From: [Erwinia] mediterraneensis
GTDB lineage: Bacteria > Pseudomonadota > Gammaproteobacteria > Enterobacterales > Enterobacteriaceae
DNA: 64,000 bases
Assembly (NCBI RefSeq): GCF_900604315.1
Contig: NZ_LR026978.1
Location: forward strand, 2,618,325 to 2,682,324
Reading direction: 5' to 3'
In this document: one piece after another, positions 23,884 to 31,993 of the stretch
How the letters are laid out: each line of letters starts with the position of its first letter
How positions within the stretch are numbered: the first letter of the stretch is position 1
Notes under the pieces: generated by a model
Told to the model about the DNA's origin: nothing
What the model saw: only the letters and a program-made list of their open reading frames with translations
The model's database searches: none
Translations under genes and position numbers: made by a program

Positions 23884-25551
23884 ATGTCTGTTTTTAGTCG
23901 GATCAGAACGTCGACATTTTTACTGATCAGCATCGTTTTATTTGGTGTGATGCAGCTGTTCTCGGGAGGGGTTTTCCTGACATCACTCAATCAGGACAGA
24001 GAACATTTACTCAGCGCCAGTACCAATAACGAAAAAGTAGAAGCATTAACAAACTCATGGTACGCCTTAAATGCTGTGCGTGCCGATGTGAACCGCGTCG
24101 TGCTCTGGATATTAAAAGAGGGACCGCAGAGCGCGAAGGTGGAAAGCATGATGGTACATGGCCGTGAGCAGTTACAGCTTGCCGCCGAACAGTTTCAGCA
24201 ATTTCGCCAGAAGGCGGCGGTGCATGGCCTTGAACCGGCGCTCACTACCCGTCTGGAACAGAGCTACCAGGCATATTATGACATCCTGAATCAGCTGATG
24301 GACGTGGCGGATAAACGCAATGTCGATGAACTCTTCGCCATTAATGCCGCGCCGAAACAGCAAGCGATGTCGGAAGATTATGAGCGCTGGCGGGCGGCTG
24401 CAAGCAGCGTAGCGAAGCAGGTAGCAGAAGAGAGTAATCAAACCTATAACCAGATGCTGGTCTTGCTGAGTGCGATTTTAGTGCTGGTTATTGCGGCGAT
24501 TATTATCTGCTGGATAGTGATTTCCCGTGTACTGCTGAAGCCGCTTAACCAGGCGCTGGCGCATATCGACAGTATCGAGGCGGGCGATCTCACCCAACAT
24601 ATTATCCTCGATACGGACAGCCGGACCGAAATGGGACGTCTGCAGGCGGGACTGATGCGGATGCAAACATCGCTGATCCGTACCGTTGGTAATGTGCGCA
24701 GCGGCGCAGATATTATTCTCACCGGTGTCAGTGAAATCGCGCTGGGTAACAGTGATCTCTCTTCGCGTACTGAACAGCAGGCGGCGTCGCTGGAACAGAC
24801 CGCAGCCAGCATGGAAGAACTTACCTCAACGGTAAAACATAACGCGGATAATGCCCATCAGGCCGCGCAGCTGGCATTAACGGCAACGCAAACCGCAGAG
24901 AATGGCGGTGAAATTGTGAATGGTGTGATTAAAACCATGTACGGCATTGAGGAGAGTTCGAAGAAAATCGGTGAAATTACCAGCGTTATTGAGAGCATTG
25001 CCTTCCAGACCAATATTCTGGCGTTGAACGCGGCGGTGGAAGCTGCGCGGGCAGGCGAGAACGGACGCGGTTTCGCCGTGGTGGCGGGAGAAGTGCGTAA
25101 TCTGGCACAGCGCAGTGCAGTCGCGGCAAAAGATATCAAAGGATTGATCGAAGAGTCTGAGGTGCGTGTCAGTAGCGGATCGCAGCTGGCAGTCTCTGCA
25201 GAGGAGTCTATGCAGCAGATCCTGAAATCGGTGCAACAGGTGCGTGATATTATGGATGAAATCTCGTCGGCCTCTGACGAGCAGAGTCAGGGCATCGCAC
25301 AGGTGGGCGTTGCGGTTGCTGAGCTGGATCGGGTTACGCAACAAAATGCCGCGCTGGTGGAAGAGTCATCTGCCGCCGCTGCGCAGCTGGAAGAGCAGGC
25401 GCGTCATCTGAATGAAGCGGTAGCCGTCTTCCGCATGCAGACCGGAAATTCGTCGTCAGTTAAAAGAGTCATCGCTTCCCGCAACAGTGAAAACAGCGTA
25501 AAGCCCGCTGCGCTTGCGGCGACGGCTGATGACAACTGGCAGACGTTCTGA
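23884..25551 (+). CDS. Methyl-accepting chemotaxis protein
   Basis: 555 residues from ATG 23884 (ACGAGGTGG ribosome site). TM1 is about residues 8-31, the periplasmic four-helix sensor domain follows to about 188, TM2 about 190-210, HAMP next, then a full 36-heptad-class signalling domain whose tip reads AFQTNILALNAAVEAARAGENGRGFAVVAGEVRNLAQRSA. The sensor has LNAVRADVNR near residue 64, like the R-x4-R amino-acid-binding motif of Tar and Tsr. The last five residues, NWQTF, closely match the NWETF tether for CheR/CheB, so it should be a major, self-adapting receptor. Ligand not determined. Confidence 0.92.
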   Translation: MSVFSRIRTSTFLLISIVLFGVMQLFSGGVFLTSLNQDREHLLSASTNNEKVEALTNSWYALNAVRADVNRVVLWILKEGPQSAKVESMMVHGREQLQLAAEQFQQFRQKAAVHGLEPALTTRLEQSYQAYYDILNQLMDVADKRNVDELFAINAAPKQQAMSEDYERWRAAASSVAKQVAEESNQTYNQMLVLLSAILVLVIAAIIICWIVISRVLLKPLNQALAHIDSIEAGDLTQHIILDTDSRTEMGRLQAGLMRMQTSLIRTVGNVRSGADIILTGVSEIALGNSDLSSRTEQQAASLEQTAASMEELTSTVKHNADNAHQAAQLALTATQTAENGGEIVNGVIKTMYGIEESSKKIGEITSVIESIAFQTNILALNAAVEAARAGENGRGFAVVAGEVRNLAQRSAVAAKDIKGLIEESEVRVSSGSQLAVSAEESMQQILKSVQQVRDIMDEISSASDEQSQGIAQVGVAVAELDRVTQQNAALVEESSAAAAQLEEQARHLNEAVAVFRMQTGNSSSVKRVIASRNSENSVKPAALAATADDNWQTF

Positions 25552-25776
25552 TTCCGCTTTTTCTTCTGACCAGCCGCGTTGACAGTTGGCCAGAAAAAGT
25601 GGGAGTCATGACACCGCCAGCATCGACCGCTGGTTACTGGCAGCACACGCTAAAACAGGTTTATCACTTAACGGAAAAGAGAACTACGCTTGAATAACGC
25701 CTGTGATGTGGCGTTGTGCAACCTCTTTTCCCTTCTCATCGTAAGGGAATTTTTACCTGTTAATGAAAGCATGGTT

Positions 25777-25802
25777 CCCGATCGCATGGCGATCGGGTTT
25801 TT
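25777..25802 (+). terminator. Strong intrinsic terminator
   Basis: Perfect 9-bp stem CCCGATCGC/GCGATCGGG (25777-25785, 25789-25797) with a 3-base loop, then five T. It terminates either a long chemoreceptor mRNA or an independent short transcript. Confidence 0.8.
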
Positions 25803-25965
25803 CATTCCTTCCCGGCTCTGCAATGGCCTCACACCCTGTCTCTGAGGAGGGGGGGACATCCATCCCGTTTTTCTCGTTATTTTACTGCTGCGGAAAAGTG
25901 CAGGCTGACAGCGTTAATATGTAAATTTGTTTCCGCAAACGATAAAGTGTCAACGAAGCGCTGAG

Positions 25966-25985
25966 ATTACGTAATATATTGTAAT
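25966..25985 (+). promoter_or_regulatory. Candidate CpxR-like site upstream of the RcnB-like gene
   Basis: ATTACGTAAT is a 10-bp palindrome (25966-25975), and GTAAT-ATATT-GTAAT (25971-25985) resembles the GTAAA-N5-GTAAA direct repeat of CpxR. About 100 bp before the start codon of a periplasmic protein, which fits an envelope-stress regulator, but the match is imperfect. Confidence 0.35.
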
Positions 25986-26087
25986 TAAGCTGCTTTTAAG
26001 AAAATCAGAGATGACTTTACTCGCTGAGATGGAAGATAGTGATTGTCAGCGGTGCGTAAGAAAACCGTGATTACCGGAGGGAGTAAG

Positions 26088-26522
26088 ATGAAAAAAATCA
26101 CACACAGCTTTATCGCATCCGTTATTGCCGGTTGCATGCTCTTTTCTTCATTTTCCTGGGCTGGCGGATCGGGCGATCATCAGGGTCCTGGCTGGCAGCA
26201 CCGGGGAGCGAGTGATCATCATCAGACGCATCGTCCACAGGCCGCGGGTCGCGGTTACCATGAACAACATGGCAACGCATACGGACATCGCCGTGCCAGT
26301 CGCGCTCACTTTACCTGGAACGGATACGATTTTCGCCGTGGGCGTCCGGCCCCGGCAGCGTTTCGCGGCAACCATTATCGCGTTGATAACTGGCGTGACC
26401 GCGGCCTGCGCGCGCCAGCGCGTGGTGAGCACTGGGCGTCCGTCAACGGTAATTATGTATTAATTGCCGCCGCGACCGGAGTGATTACCTCCATTATTCT
26501 GAACAGTGCGTTCAATGAGTAA
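26088..26522 (+). CDS. RcnB-like periplasmic protein
   Basis: 144 residues from ATG 26088 (GGAGGGAG ribosome site). A Sec signal peptide ends near FSWA (about residue 24), followed by a His-, Gly- and Arg-rich stretch (HHQTHRPQAAGRGYHEQHGNAYGHRRA), then the RcnB domain with YRVDNWRDRGLRAPARGEHWASVNGNYVLIAAATGVITSIIL. RcnB of E. coli acts in the periplasm in nickel/cobalt homeostasis; the domain is widespread and not always metal-linked. No rcnA/rcnR neighbour is seen, so the metal role is uncertain. The His-rich segment could bind metal. Confidence 0.8.
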   Translation: MKKITHSFIASVIAGCMLFSSFSWAGGSGDHQGPGWQHRGASDHHQTHRPQAAGRGYHEQHGNAYGHRRASRAHFTWNGYDFRRGRPAPAAFRGNHYRVDNWRDRGLRAPARGEHWASVNGNYVLIAAATGVITSIILNSAFNE

Positions 26523-26528
26523 TCTCTG

Positions 26529-26562
26529 ACGGATGGCACAAGCCATCCGTTATCCTTTCTTT
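26529..26562 (+). terminator. Intrinsic terminator after the RcnB-like gene
   Basis: Perfect 9-bp stem ACGGATGGC/GCCATCCGT (26529-26537, 26542-26550), loop ACAA, followed by a T-rich but interrupted tail. Confidence 0.7.
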
Positions 26563-26636
26563 ATGCTCTGCTTCTCGCTTGCGCCAGGCTATGCTAATCA
26601 GCAATCCCTGTTATTAATGTCGGAAAAGGAGTCGTG

Positions 26637-27458
26637 ATGACTGCGGTGAAACTGGTTGCTGTAGATATGGATGGTACCTTCCTGGACGATAAAAAAAGCT
26701 ACAACCGTCAGCGATTTATGTCGCTCTATCAGCAGATGCAGGCACGAGGGATCCGCTTCGTCGTGGCCAGTGGAAATCAGTATTATCAACTTAAATCGTT
26801 TTTTCCCGGGATTGCCGATGAAATCACTTTTGTTGCGGAGAATGGCGCGCTGATTATCGATCGCGGCGAAGAGCTGTTTTGTGGTGAATTTTCCCGCGAT
26901 GATATCGAGCGGGTGCTGGATACCCTGCATCAGGGCAACTATCCCGGCCTGAAATTCCTGCTTTCCGGCCGTCAGAGCGCTTACTACTTTTCCGGCGCTG
27001 ATGAGATCTGGTTGAATAAAATGCGTCACTATTGCCATCGTCTGCAGGCCATCAATAGTCTCGACGAGACAGACGATAAGCTGTTTAAATTTGCACTGAA
27101 TTTATCGGATGAGTACGTTCCGGTGCTGATGGCCGATATTGAACGCCTGCACAAAGGGGCTGCTACCGCGACCTCCAGCGGTCATGGCTCGGTAGATCTG
27201 ATTGTGCCCGGATTGCATAAAGCGCACGGATTGCGTCTGCTTGAACAACGCTGGGGCATCACCAGCGATCAGGTGCTCGCTTTCGGTGATGGCGGTAACG
27301 ATCTCGAAATGCTGGTGCAGTCTGGCTACAGCTTCGCCATGGCTAACGCGCCGCAACGGGTAAAAGAGGCGGCGCGTTATCAGGCGCCAGCTAACAACGA
27401 GGAAGGGGTATTGCAGGTGATCGAGCAGATGCTGAACGCTGCCGCGCCGTTTCACTGA
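26637..27458 (+). CDS. ybiV: HAD-superfamily sugar phosphatase (Cof/SupH type)
   Basis: 273 residues from ATG 26637 (a GTG directly upstream is in frame). HAD motif I is VDMDGTF (two catalytic Asp), motif II VVASGNQYYQL, and motif IV GDGGNDLEML near the C-terminus, with the type C2b cap between. It is similar along its length to E. coli YbiV, which dephosphorylates sugar phosphates such as fructose-1-phosphate, ribose-5-phosphate and glucose-6-phosphate. It is convergent with the alcohol dehydrogenase gene, 29 bp apart. Confidence 0.9.
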   Translation: MTAVKLVAVDMDGTFLDDKKSYNRQRFMSLYQQMQARGIRFVVASGNQYYQLKSFFPGIADEITFVAENGALIIDRGEELFCGEFSRDDIERVLDTLHQGNYPGLKFLLSGRQSAYYFSGADEIWLNKMRHYCHRLQAINSLDETDDKLFKFALNLSDEYVPVLMADIERLHKGAATATSSGHGSVDLIVPGLHKAHGLRLLEQRWGITSDQVLAFGDGGNDLEMLVQSGYSFAMANAPQRVKEAARYQAPANNEEGVLQVIEQMLNAAAPFH

Positions 27459-27487
27459 CAACGCGCCGCAGCGTTATCGTCCTGCGC

Positions 27488-28633
27488 TTATACAATACGC
27501 CAGGCTTGTTCCAGTAAGGTGCGCTGCGCCGCTTTGCTGTACTCCACCAGCGCGTTTTTGCTGTTTGAACGCGCCAGAATCCACTCCACATCTTCCTCGC
27601 TCAGCGTTGGCCCCTCCTGCCAGAAGGGCGTAATGGCATGCGTCTGTAACCACTCGCGCAGATGGTGCGCTGGTGATGCTACGGGCGTTGCGAACAGCGC
27701 CTGATGAAGCGTCTGCATCAGCTGCTGTTGCTGTACATCAGGTTGCGTATCCAGCAGGTCAAGGAAAGGGAACAGCAGGCGACCGCACACTTCGCCATGA
27801 TGGAAAGCTTTGATGGCACCCAGCTCACCGGCAATACCGTGAATCACGCCTAACCCGGCCATGCTCAGCGAAACCCCGCCCAGCCAGGAGGCCAGCATCA
27901 TCGCCTCTCGTGCCGCATCGCCTGCGGCATCGTCACGGTTCAGGGCTGGCCACGCCTGCATAAACTGCTGCAGCCCGTTCAGGGCAAACTGACGGGTGAA
28001 AAGATTCCCTTTGCATGACAGATAGGCCTCAAACAGATGTGTAAAAGCGTCAATGGCGCAGCTGGCGAGAATATGATCGGGCGTGCCTTTCAGCAGGTCG
28101 GGATCAAGGATCGCGACAGGCGGCACGAAGGCGGGATGACGCAATGAGGCTTTCACTTTAATCTGCTGCTGATCGGTAATAACCGCGTTTTGTGTCACTT
28201 CGCTCCCGGTGCCTGCGGTGGTCGGCACAGCAATCAACGGCAGCGTTACCGGTTGAACGGGCGTGTCGCCGACCTTTTCCAGATAACGCAGCGTTGGCAG
28301 TGGATGCAGCATCAGTGCGCTGAACGCTTTCGCCGCATCCAGCACGCTGCCGCCGCCAATCGCGACCACGCGCTCCACCTTGCCGCGCCAGCGCGCTACC
28401 CAGGCATCAATCTCCGCCGGCGAGGCTTCGTGGCTGACGATTTCGTAGCCGACGATCTGCGTCTGCAGTGCGCTTTTCAGGGCATCGCCCGCCGGGCCGT
28501 GCCAGAACGATCGACCACAAAACAACAGAGTTGGCAGCGGCTGCGCCGACAACATCGGTAGCAGCCTGGATAGGCTGCCGCGTCCAAACAGGGTTTGTTG
28601 ATTGCTGTACAGCTCACTCAGATTCTCACTCAC
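27488..28633 (-). CDS. Iron-type (group III) alcohol dehydrogenase
   Basis: 381 residues, GTG start with AAGGA ribosome site. The nucleotide-binding part has VVAIGGGSVLDAAKA near residue 92 and PLIAVPTTAGTGSEVTQNAVI. Metal ligands are the Asp and His in SCAIDAFTHLFEAYLS and the His residues in GVIHGIAGELGAIKAFHHGEVCG, all present. Substrate not identifiable; relatives reduce or oxidise alcohols, aldehydes or hydroxyacids. It is divergent from gntT and shares with it a 300-bp promoter region with two gluconate-type operators, so it may act on a sugar-acid-derived substrate. Confidence 0.87.
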   Translation of the reverse strand: MSENLSELYSNQQTLFGRGSLSRLLPMLSAQPLPTLLFCGRSFWHGPAGDALKSALQTQIVGYEIVSHEASPAEIDAWVARWRGKVERVVAIGGGSVLDAAKAFSALMLHPLPTLRYLEKVGDTPVQPVTLPLIAVPTTAGTGSEVTQNAVITDQQQIKVKASLRHPAFVPPVAILDPDLLKGTPDHILASCAIDAFTHLFEAYLSCKGNLFTRQFALNGLQQFMQAWPALNRDDAAGDAAREAMMLASWLGGVSLSMAGLGVIHGIAGELGAIKAFHHGEVCGRLLFPFLDLLDTQPDVQQQQLMQTLHQALFATPVASPAHHLREWLQTHAITPFWQEGPTLSEEDVEWILARSNSKNALVEYSKAAQRTLLEQAWRIV

Positions 28634-28783
28634 CTGGGCAATCCTTTATTGCGGGGAAGGGGGAGTCAGTGTAACTGAGGCGGGACTGGAGTCCTGGACA
28701 AACTTTTCGCTAACGGAAGGGCAAAAAGTTGATCACCTTCGCAAAACAAAAATTCCTTCAACGCCGCGGATGTTATCAGTGCC

Positions 28784-28813
28784 ATGTTACCCTTAACATG
28801 TTATCGGTAACAG
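28784..28813. promoter_or_regulatory. Two GntR-type operators in the gntT / alcohol dehydrogenase promoter
   Basis: ATGTTA-CCCT-TAACAT (28784-28799) is an exact match to the gluconate-repressor consensus ATGTTA-N4-TAACAT, and ATGTTA-TCGG-TAACAG (28798-28813) differs at one base. Centres are 14 bp apart, as at idnO. A third partial copy (ATGTTATCAGTGCCAT) begins at 28770. Confidence 0.85.
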
Positions 28814-28820
28814 GGGCATG

Positions 28821-28912
28821 GGTCTGTTCACTAACCTGACAGACCTTACTCAACCTGCTGATGTAAGCAGGAAATAATAAAAGTGTGTTTCCCTGCGCCC
28901 GGCGCAGGAACA
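28821..28912 (+). promoter_or_regulatory. Three consecutive hairpins in the gntT leader
   Basis: GGTCTGT/ACAGACC (28821-28827, 28839-28845), CCTGCT/AGCAGG (28854-28859, 28866-28871), and a GC-rich near-perfect stem from about 28883 to 28912 (GTGTTTCCCTGCGCC with GGCGCAGGAACAC). The third ends 6 bases before the AGGAG ribosome site, so it could influence translation. Whether they are transcribed depends on the start site, which I cannot fix. Confidence 0.5.
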
Positions 28913-28929
28913 CCATCAGGAGAAAAAGT

Positions 28930-30246
28930 ATGCCATTACTTATTGTGGCGATTGGCGTAGCGTTACTGCTGCTGCTGATGATTCGCTTCAAACTCAATGG
29001 ATTTATCGCACTGATTCTGGTTGCACTGGCGGTGGGTGTCATGCAGGGGATGCCGGTCGATAAAGTGATTCTCTCTATCAAAAATGGGGTTGGCGGCACC
29101 CTGGGCAGTCTGGCGCTGATCATGGGCTTTGGAGCCATGCTGGGAAAACTGCTGGCCGACTGTGGTGGCGCACAGCGTATCGCCACCACGCTGATCGATA
29201 AGTTTGGTCAGAAACATATTCAGTGGGCGCTGGTGCTCACCGGTTTTACCGTGGGTTTCGCCCTGTTCTATGAAGTTGGCTTCGTTCTGCTGCTGCCTTT
29301 AGTCTTCAGTGTTGCCGCGTCGGCGCGCGTCCCGCTGCTCTATGTGGGCGTCCCTATGGCGGCGGCGTTATCTGTCACCCATGGTTTTCTGCCTCCTCAT
29401 CCGGGCCCGACAGCGATTGCCACCCTGTTTGATGCCGATATGGGCAAAACGCTGCTGTTTGGCACTCTGCTGGGTATTCCTACCGTTATCCTTGCCGGGC
29501 CGGTCTATGCGCGCTTTCTGAAAGGCATTGATAAACCGATTCCTGAAGGATTGTGGAACCCGAAAAAGTTCCGTGAAGAGGAGATGCCCGGTTTTGCCGT
29601 AAGTGTCTGGACTTCGCTGGTGCCGGTGGTGCTGATGGCGCTACGGGCGGTGGCGGAGATGGTGCTGCCGAAAGGTCATGCCTTGCTGCCTTATGCCGAG
29701 TTCTTTGGCGATCCGATAATGGCAACGCTGATTGCGGTATTGATCGCCATTTTCACCTTTGGCCTGAATCGCGGTCGTACCATGGATGAAGTCATGGGGA
29801 CGATAACCGACTCGATTAAAATTATTGCCATGATGCTGTTAATCATTGGCGGCGGCGGGGCGTTCAAACAGGTGCTGGTGGACAGCGGCGTGGATAAATA
29901 TATTGCCGCGATGATGCAGCAATCGAATCTCTCACCGATTTTTATGGCCTGGTCAGTGGCGGCGGTGCTACGTATTGCGCTGGGATCGGCGACCGTGGCT
30001 GCGATTACCGCCGGGGGCATTGTGGCACCGCTGATCGCCACCACCGGCGTCAGCCCGGAGTTGATGGTGATCGCCGTAGGGTCCGGCAGCGTGATCTTTT
30101 CCCACGTCAACGATCCCGGTTTCTGGCTGTTTAAAGAGTATTTCAATCTCACTATCGGTGAGACCCTGCGCTCCTGGTCAGCGCTGGAGACCATCATTTC
30201 GGTCTGTGGCCTGCTGGGGTCACTGTTACTCGCTTCACTGATGTAA
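28930..30246 (+). CDS. gntT: Gluconate transporter, GntP family
   Basis: 438 residues, the length of E. coli GntT, starting at ATG 28930. About 12-14 membrane segments; typical motifs are GVGGTLGSLALIMGFGAMLGKLL, GFLPPHPGPTAIATLF (residues near 156-171), IGGGGAFKQVLVDSGV and SVIFSHVNDPGFWLFKEYF. This family imports gluconate by proton symport. The operators upstream predict repression in the absence of gluconate. GntP-family members such as IdnT and GntU are hard to separate by eye; the high-affinity GntT is the best fit. Confidence 0.85.
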   Translation: MPLLIVAIGVALLLLLMIRFKLNGFIALILVALAVGVMQGMPVDKVILSIKNGVGGTLGSLALIMGFGAMLGKLLADCGGAQRIATTLIDKFGQKHIQWALVLTGFTVGFALFYEVGFVLLLPLVFSVAASARVPLLYVGVPMAAALSVTHGFLPPHPGPTAIATLFDADMGKTLLFGTLLGIPTVILAGPVYARFLKGIDKPIPEGLWNPKKFREEEMPGFAVSVWTSLVPVVLMALRAVAEMVLPKGHALLPYAEFFGDPIMATLIAVLIAIFTFGLNRGRTMDEVMGTITDSIKIIAMMLLIIGGGGAFKQVLVDSGVDKYIAAMMQQSNLSPIFMAWSVAAVLRIALGSATVAAITAGGIVAPLIATTGVSPELMVIAVGSGSVIFSHVNDPGFWLFKEYFNLTIGETLRSWSALETIISVCGLLGSLLLASLM

Positions 30247-30257
30247 CAACCCCTCAG

Positions 30258-30284
30258 GGTGCTGAGGCTGTGTGCCTCAGCACC
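30258..30284. terminator. Hairpin between convergent gntT and hcxB
   Basis: Perfect 11-bp stem GGTGCTGAGGC/GCCTCAGCACC (30258-30268, 30274-30284) with a 5-base loop. No T-run on either strand, so termination is not certain; it may serve as an mRNA 3' end stabiliser for either gene. Confidence 0.5.
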
Positions 30285-30296
30285 GCTCAGATTGCG

Positions 30297-31382
30297 TTAT
30301 TTCACCCGCGCGCGAAAGCCTTCCAGCTCTTCATCCGGCATGCCTGCCTGATGTGCCGCCTGACAAATCTGCTCCCAGCTGTTGGCATCCAGCGGAATCC
30401 CCTGTTCCAGTCGCGCTTTACGGTTTGCTTCCTCCCATTCCCCCGGCACCAGAATCGGCTCGTCACCGCTCTGTGGCGAACGTTTCACCCAGTCGAGAAA
30501 GGCTTCCGCTTCCTCATGCATCGCGGGCGCATCAAACGCCTCAGGGTTAAGGATAATGGTGGTCATACAGTTGAAAATGGCGCTGTTGCTGCTGTCCTGA
30601 ACGGTAGCATCATGGGTCGTGCGTCCACCGGAGAGCGCACCGCCCAGAATTTCACACATGGTGGCCAGCGCATAGCCCTTATGCAGGCCAAAGGGTAGCA
30701 GTGAACCATAAGGCTGCTGATGCATGACGCCAGGATCGGTCGTGCCTTTACCCTGATAGTCGATCAGATAACCCGGAGCTACTTCCACGCCTTTATTCCA
30801 TGCCACACGTGTTTTACCAAAAGCGATGCCGCTGGTGGCAAAATCGAGCAGCAGGGGTTTCTTACCCGGTCGTGGGAAAATCGCGCAGAAGGGGTTGGTG
30901 CCGAAGCGACGATCGCTGCCGCCAAAAGGCGCCACCATTGGATCGCCCATCACATTGACAAAGTGGAACGAGATAAAGCCTGCTGCAGCGCACTGTTCGG
31001 CCCAGTGACCGATACGGCCAATATGATGAGAGTGATGTAAGCCCACAGCGGCAACGCCAAAATCTTTTGCGCGCGCAATCCCCTGTTGCATCGCCTCCCA
31101 GGCGGCAACCTGACCAAAGCCGTTATGCGCATCCAGCGTCAGCACCGCCCCCACATCTTTCACCACGCTGGGGTGTTGATTGAGTTGCAACTGCCCCTGC
31201 GCGAGGGAGGCCATGTAGCTGGGGATCATGCCGACACCATGAGAATCGTGCCCGGCCAGATTGGCGGCAACCAGATGATCAGCGACTAAACGCGCTTCTT
31301 CAGCGCCGCTTCCGGCATACAGCCAGAGGGACTGCACAAACTGATGCAGATGTTCAGAATCAATACGATACAGAGTACTCAC
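30297..31382 (-). CDS. hcxB: Hydroxycarboxylate dehydrogenase B (malate/lactate dehydrogenase-like)
   Basis: 361 residues, GTG start behind AAGGAGAACAATAAC. Member of the LDH2/MDH2 oxidoreductase family, close to E. coli HcxB (YbiC): DHLVAANLAGHDSHGVGMIPSY near residues 36-57, GLHHSHHIGRIGHWAEQCAAAGF near 113-135, RFGTNPFCAIFPR, and GLHKGYALATMCEILGGALSGG. HcxB reduces 2-oxo acids such as oxoglutarate, phenylpyruvate and hydroxypyruvate with NAD(P)H. It lies next to gntT in convergent orientation. Confidence 0.88.
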   Translation of the reverse strand: MSTLYRIDSEHLHQFVQSLWLYAGSGAEEARLVADHLVAANLAGHDSHGVGMIPSYMASLAQGQLQLNQHPSVVKDVGAVLTLDAHNGFGQVAAWEAMQQGIARAKDFGVAAVGLHHSHHIGRIGHWAEQCAAAGFISFHFVNVMGDPMVAPFGGSDRRFGTNPFCAIFPRPGKKPLLLDFATSGIAFGKTRVAWNKGVEVAPGYLIDYQGKGTTDPGVMHQQPYGSLLPFGLHKGYALATMCEILGGALSGGRTTHDATVQDSSNSAIFNCMTTIILNPEAFDAPAMHEEAEAFLDWVKRSPQSGDEPILVPGEWEEANRKARLEQGIPLDANSWEQICQAAHQAGMPDEELEGFRARVK

Positions 31383-31460
31383 GTTATTGTTCTCCTTGTC
31401 ATGATGGTTATTTCCATCCTGCGAGGAAAACAGCGTTACGGCAAGTGATGATTAACTCTG

Positions 31461-31482
31461 AGAAAGAGCCACATCCTGTGGC
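31461..31482 (-). terminator. Intrinsic terminator after the 81-residue protein gene
   Basis: On the minus strand GCCACA/TGTGGC with a 3-base loop is followed by TCTTTCT. It sits 9 bp after the stop codon and before hcxB. Confidence 0.65.
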
Positions 31483-31490
31483 CCTGAAAA

Positions 31491-31736
31491 TTAATGTGGC
31501 TGTTCGAAACCTGCTTTGACCATCTGCTCACGTAGCGCCCGTGCAATATCGCGATTACCGCCGGTGACGGGATAGATCACGTTGTTCACGACGTCGTCGA
31601 GATAGTGTTCGTCAAAATCCTGCCGGGTAAGTTGCGAACCGCCTTCATCATTAATAGCAATAGTGCCTTTAATATGATCGCCAATGTTTCTGGCGTTCAG
31701 GCTGTAGCGACCCAGGCTGATATTAACTGTGCTCAT
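31491..31736 (-). CDS. Hypothetical 81-residue protein
   Basis: Not recognised. 81 residues, soluble, no signal peptide or membrane segment. It begins MSTVNISLGRYSLNARNIGDHIKGTIAIND and ends REQMVKAGFEQPH; charged, with an acidic middle (DEHYLDDVV). An AGGAG ribosome site precedes the ATG (minus strand). It is flanked by its own terminator and by a non-coding stretch upstream, so it is a single-gene unit. Codon use looks normal for the window. Function unknown. Confidence 0.65.
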   Translation of the reverse strand: MSTVNISLGRYSLNARNIGDHIKGTIAINDEGGSQLTRQDFDEHYLDDVVNNVIYPVTGGNRDIARALREQMVKAGFEQPH

Positions 31737-31993
31737 AAGATCTCCTGTGACTTTTTGTCAACCATAACTATTAAAGCACTCCGTGCCACATCAAGTTTAG
31801 TTACCAGTTTCGTTCAGAACGAAGCGGTGATGATAAGAAAAGCCTTCATTTGCGATCCTGCTCGCAGAAAAAGATGAAAATTAAACAAAACGACAACGAA
31901 GCGAGCTGGCAGGGTGCGCCGCACAATGAATAAAAAACTTTCATCTATACTGAGGAACGGAATGCACAAATGAATGAAGAAAAGGAGAGCAAA

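Larger units (their letters stand above)
25552..26087. other. 536-bp intergenic region after the chemoreceptor gene
   Basis: It holds a strong terminator at 25777-25802, a possible 29-codon reading frame at 25608-25697 (ATG preceded by GGGAG; not convincing alone), and a GTAAT-N5-GTAAT element at 25971-25985. The distance from the receptor stop to the terminator (about 225 bp) is long, so a small RNA or small protein in between is possible but unproven. Confidence 0.5.

Noticed and set aside
25608..25697. 29-codon frame with GGGAG ribosome site after the chemoreceptor
   Set aside because: No recognisable family or hydrophobic signal; mentioned only within the intergenic entry.
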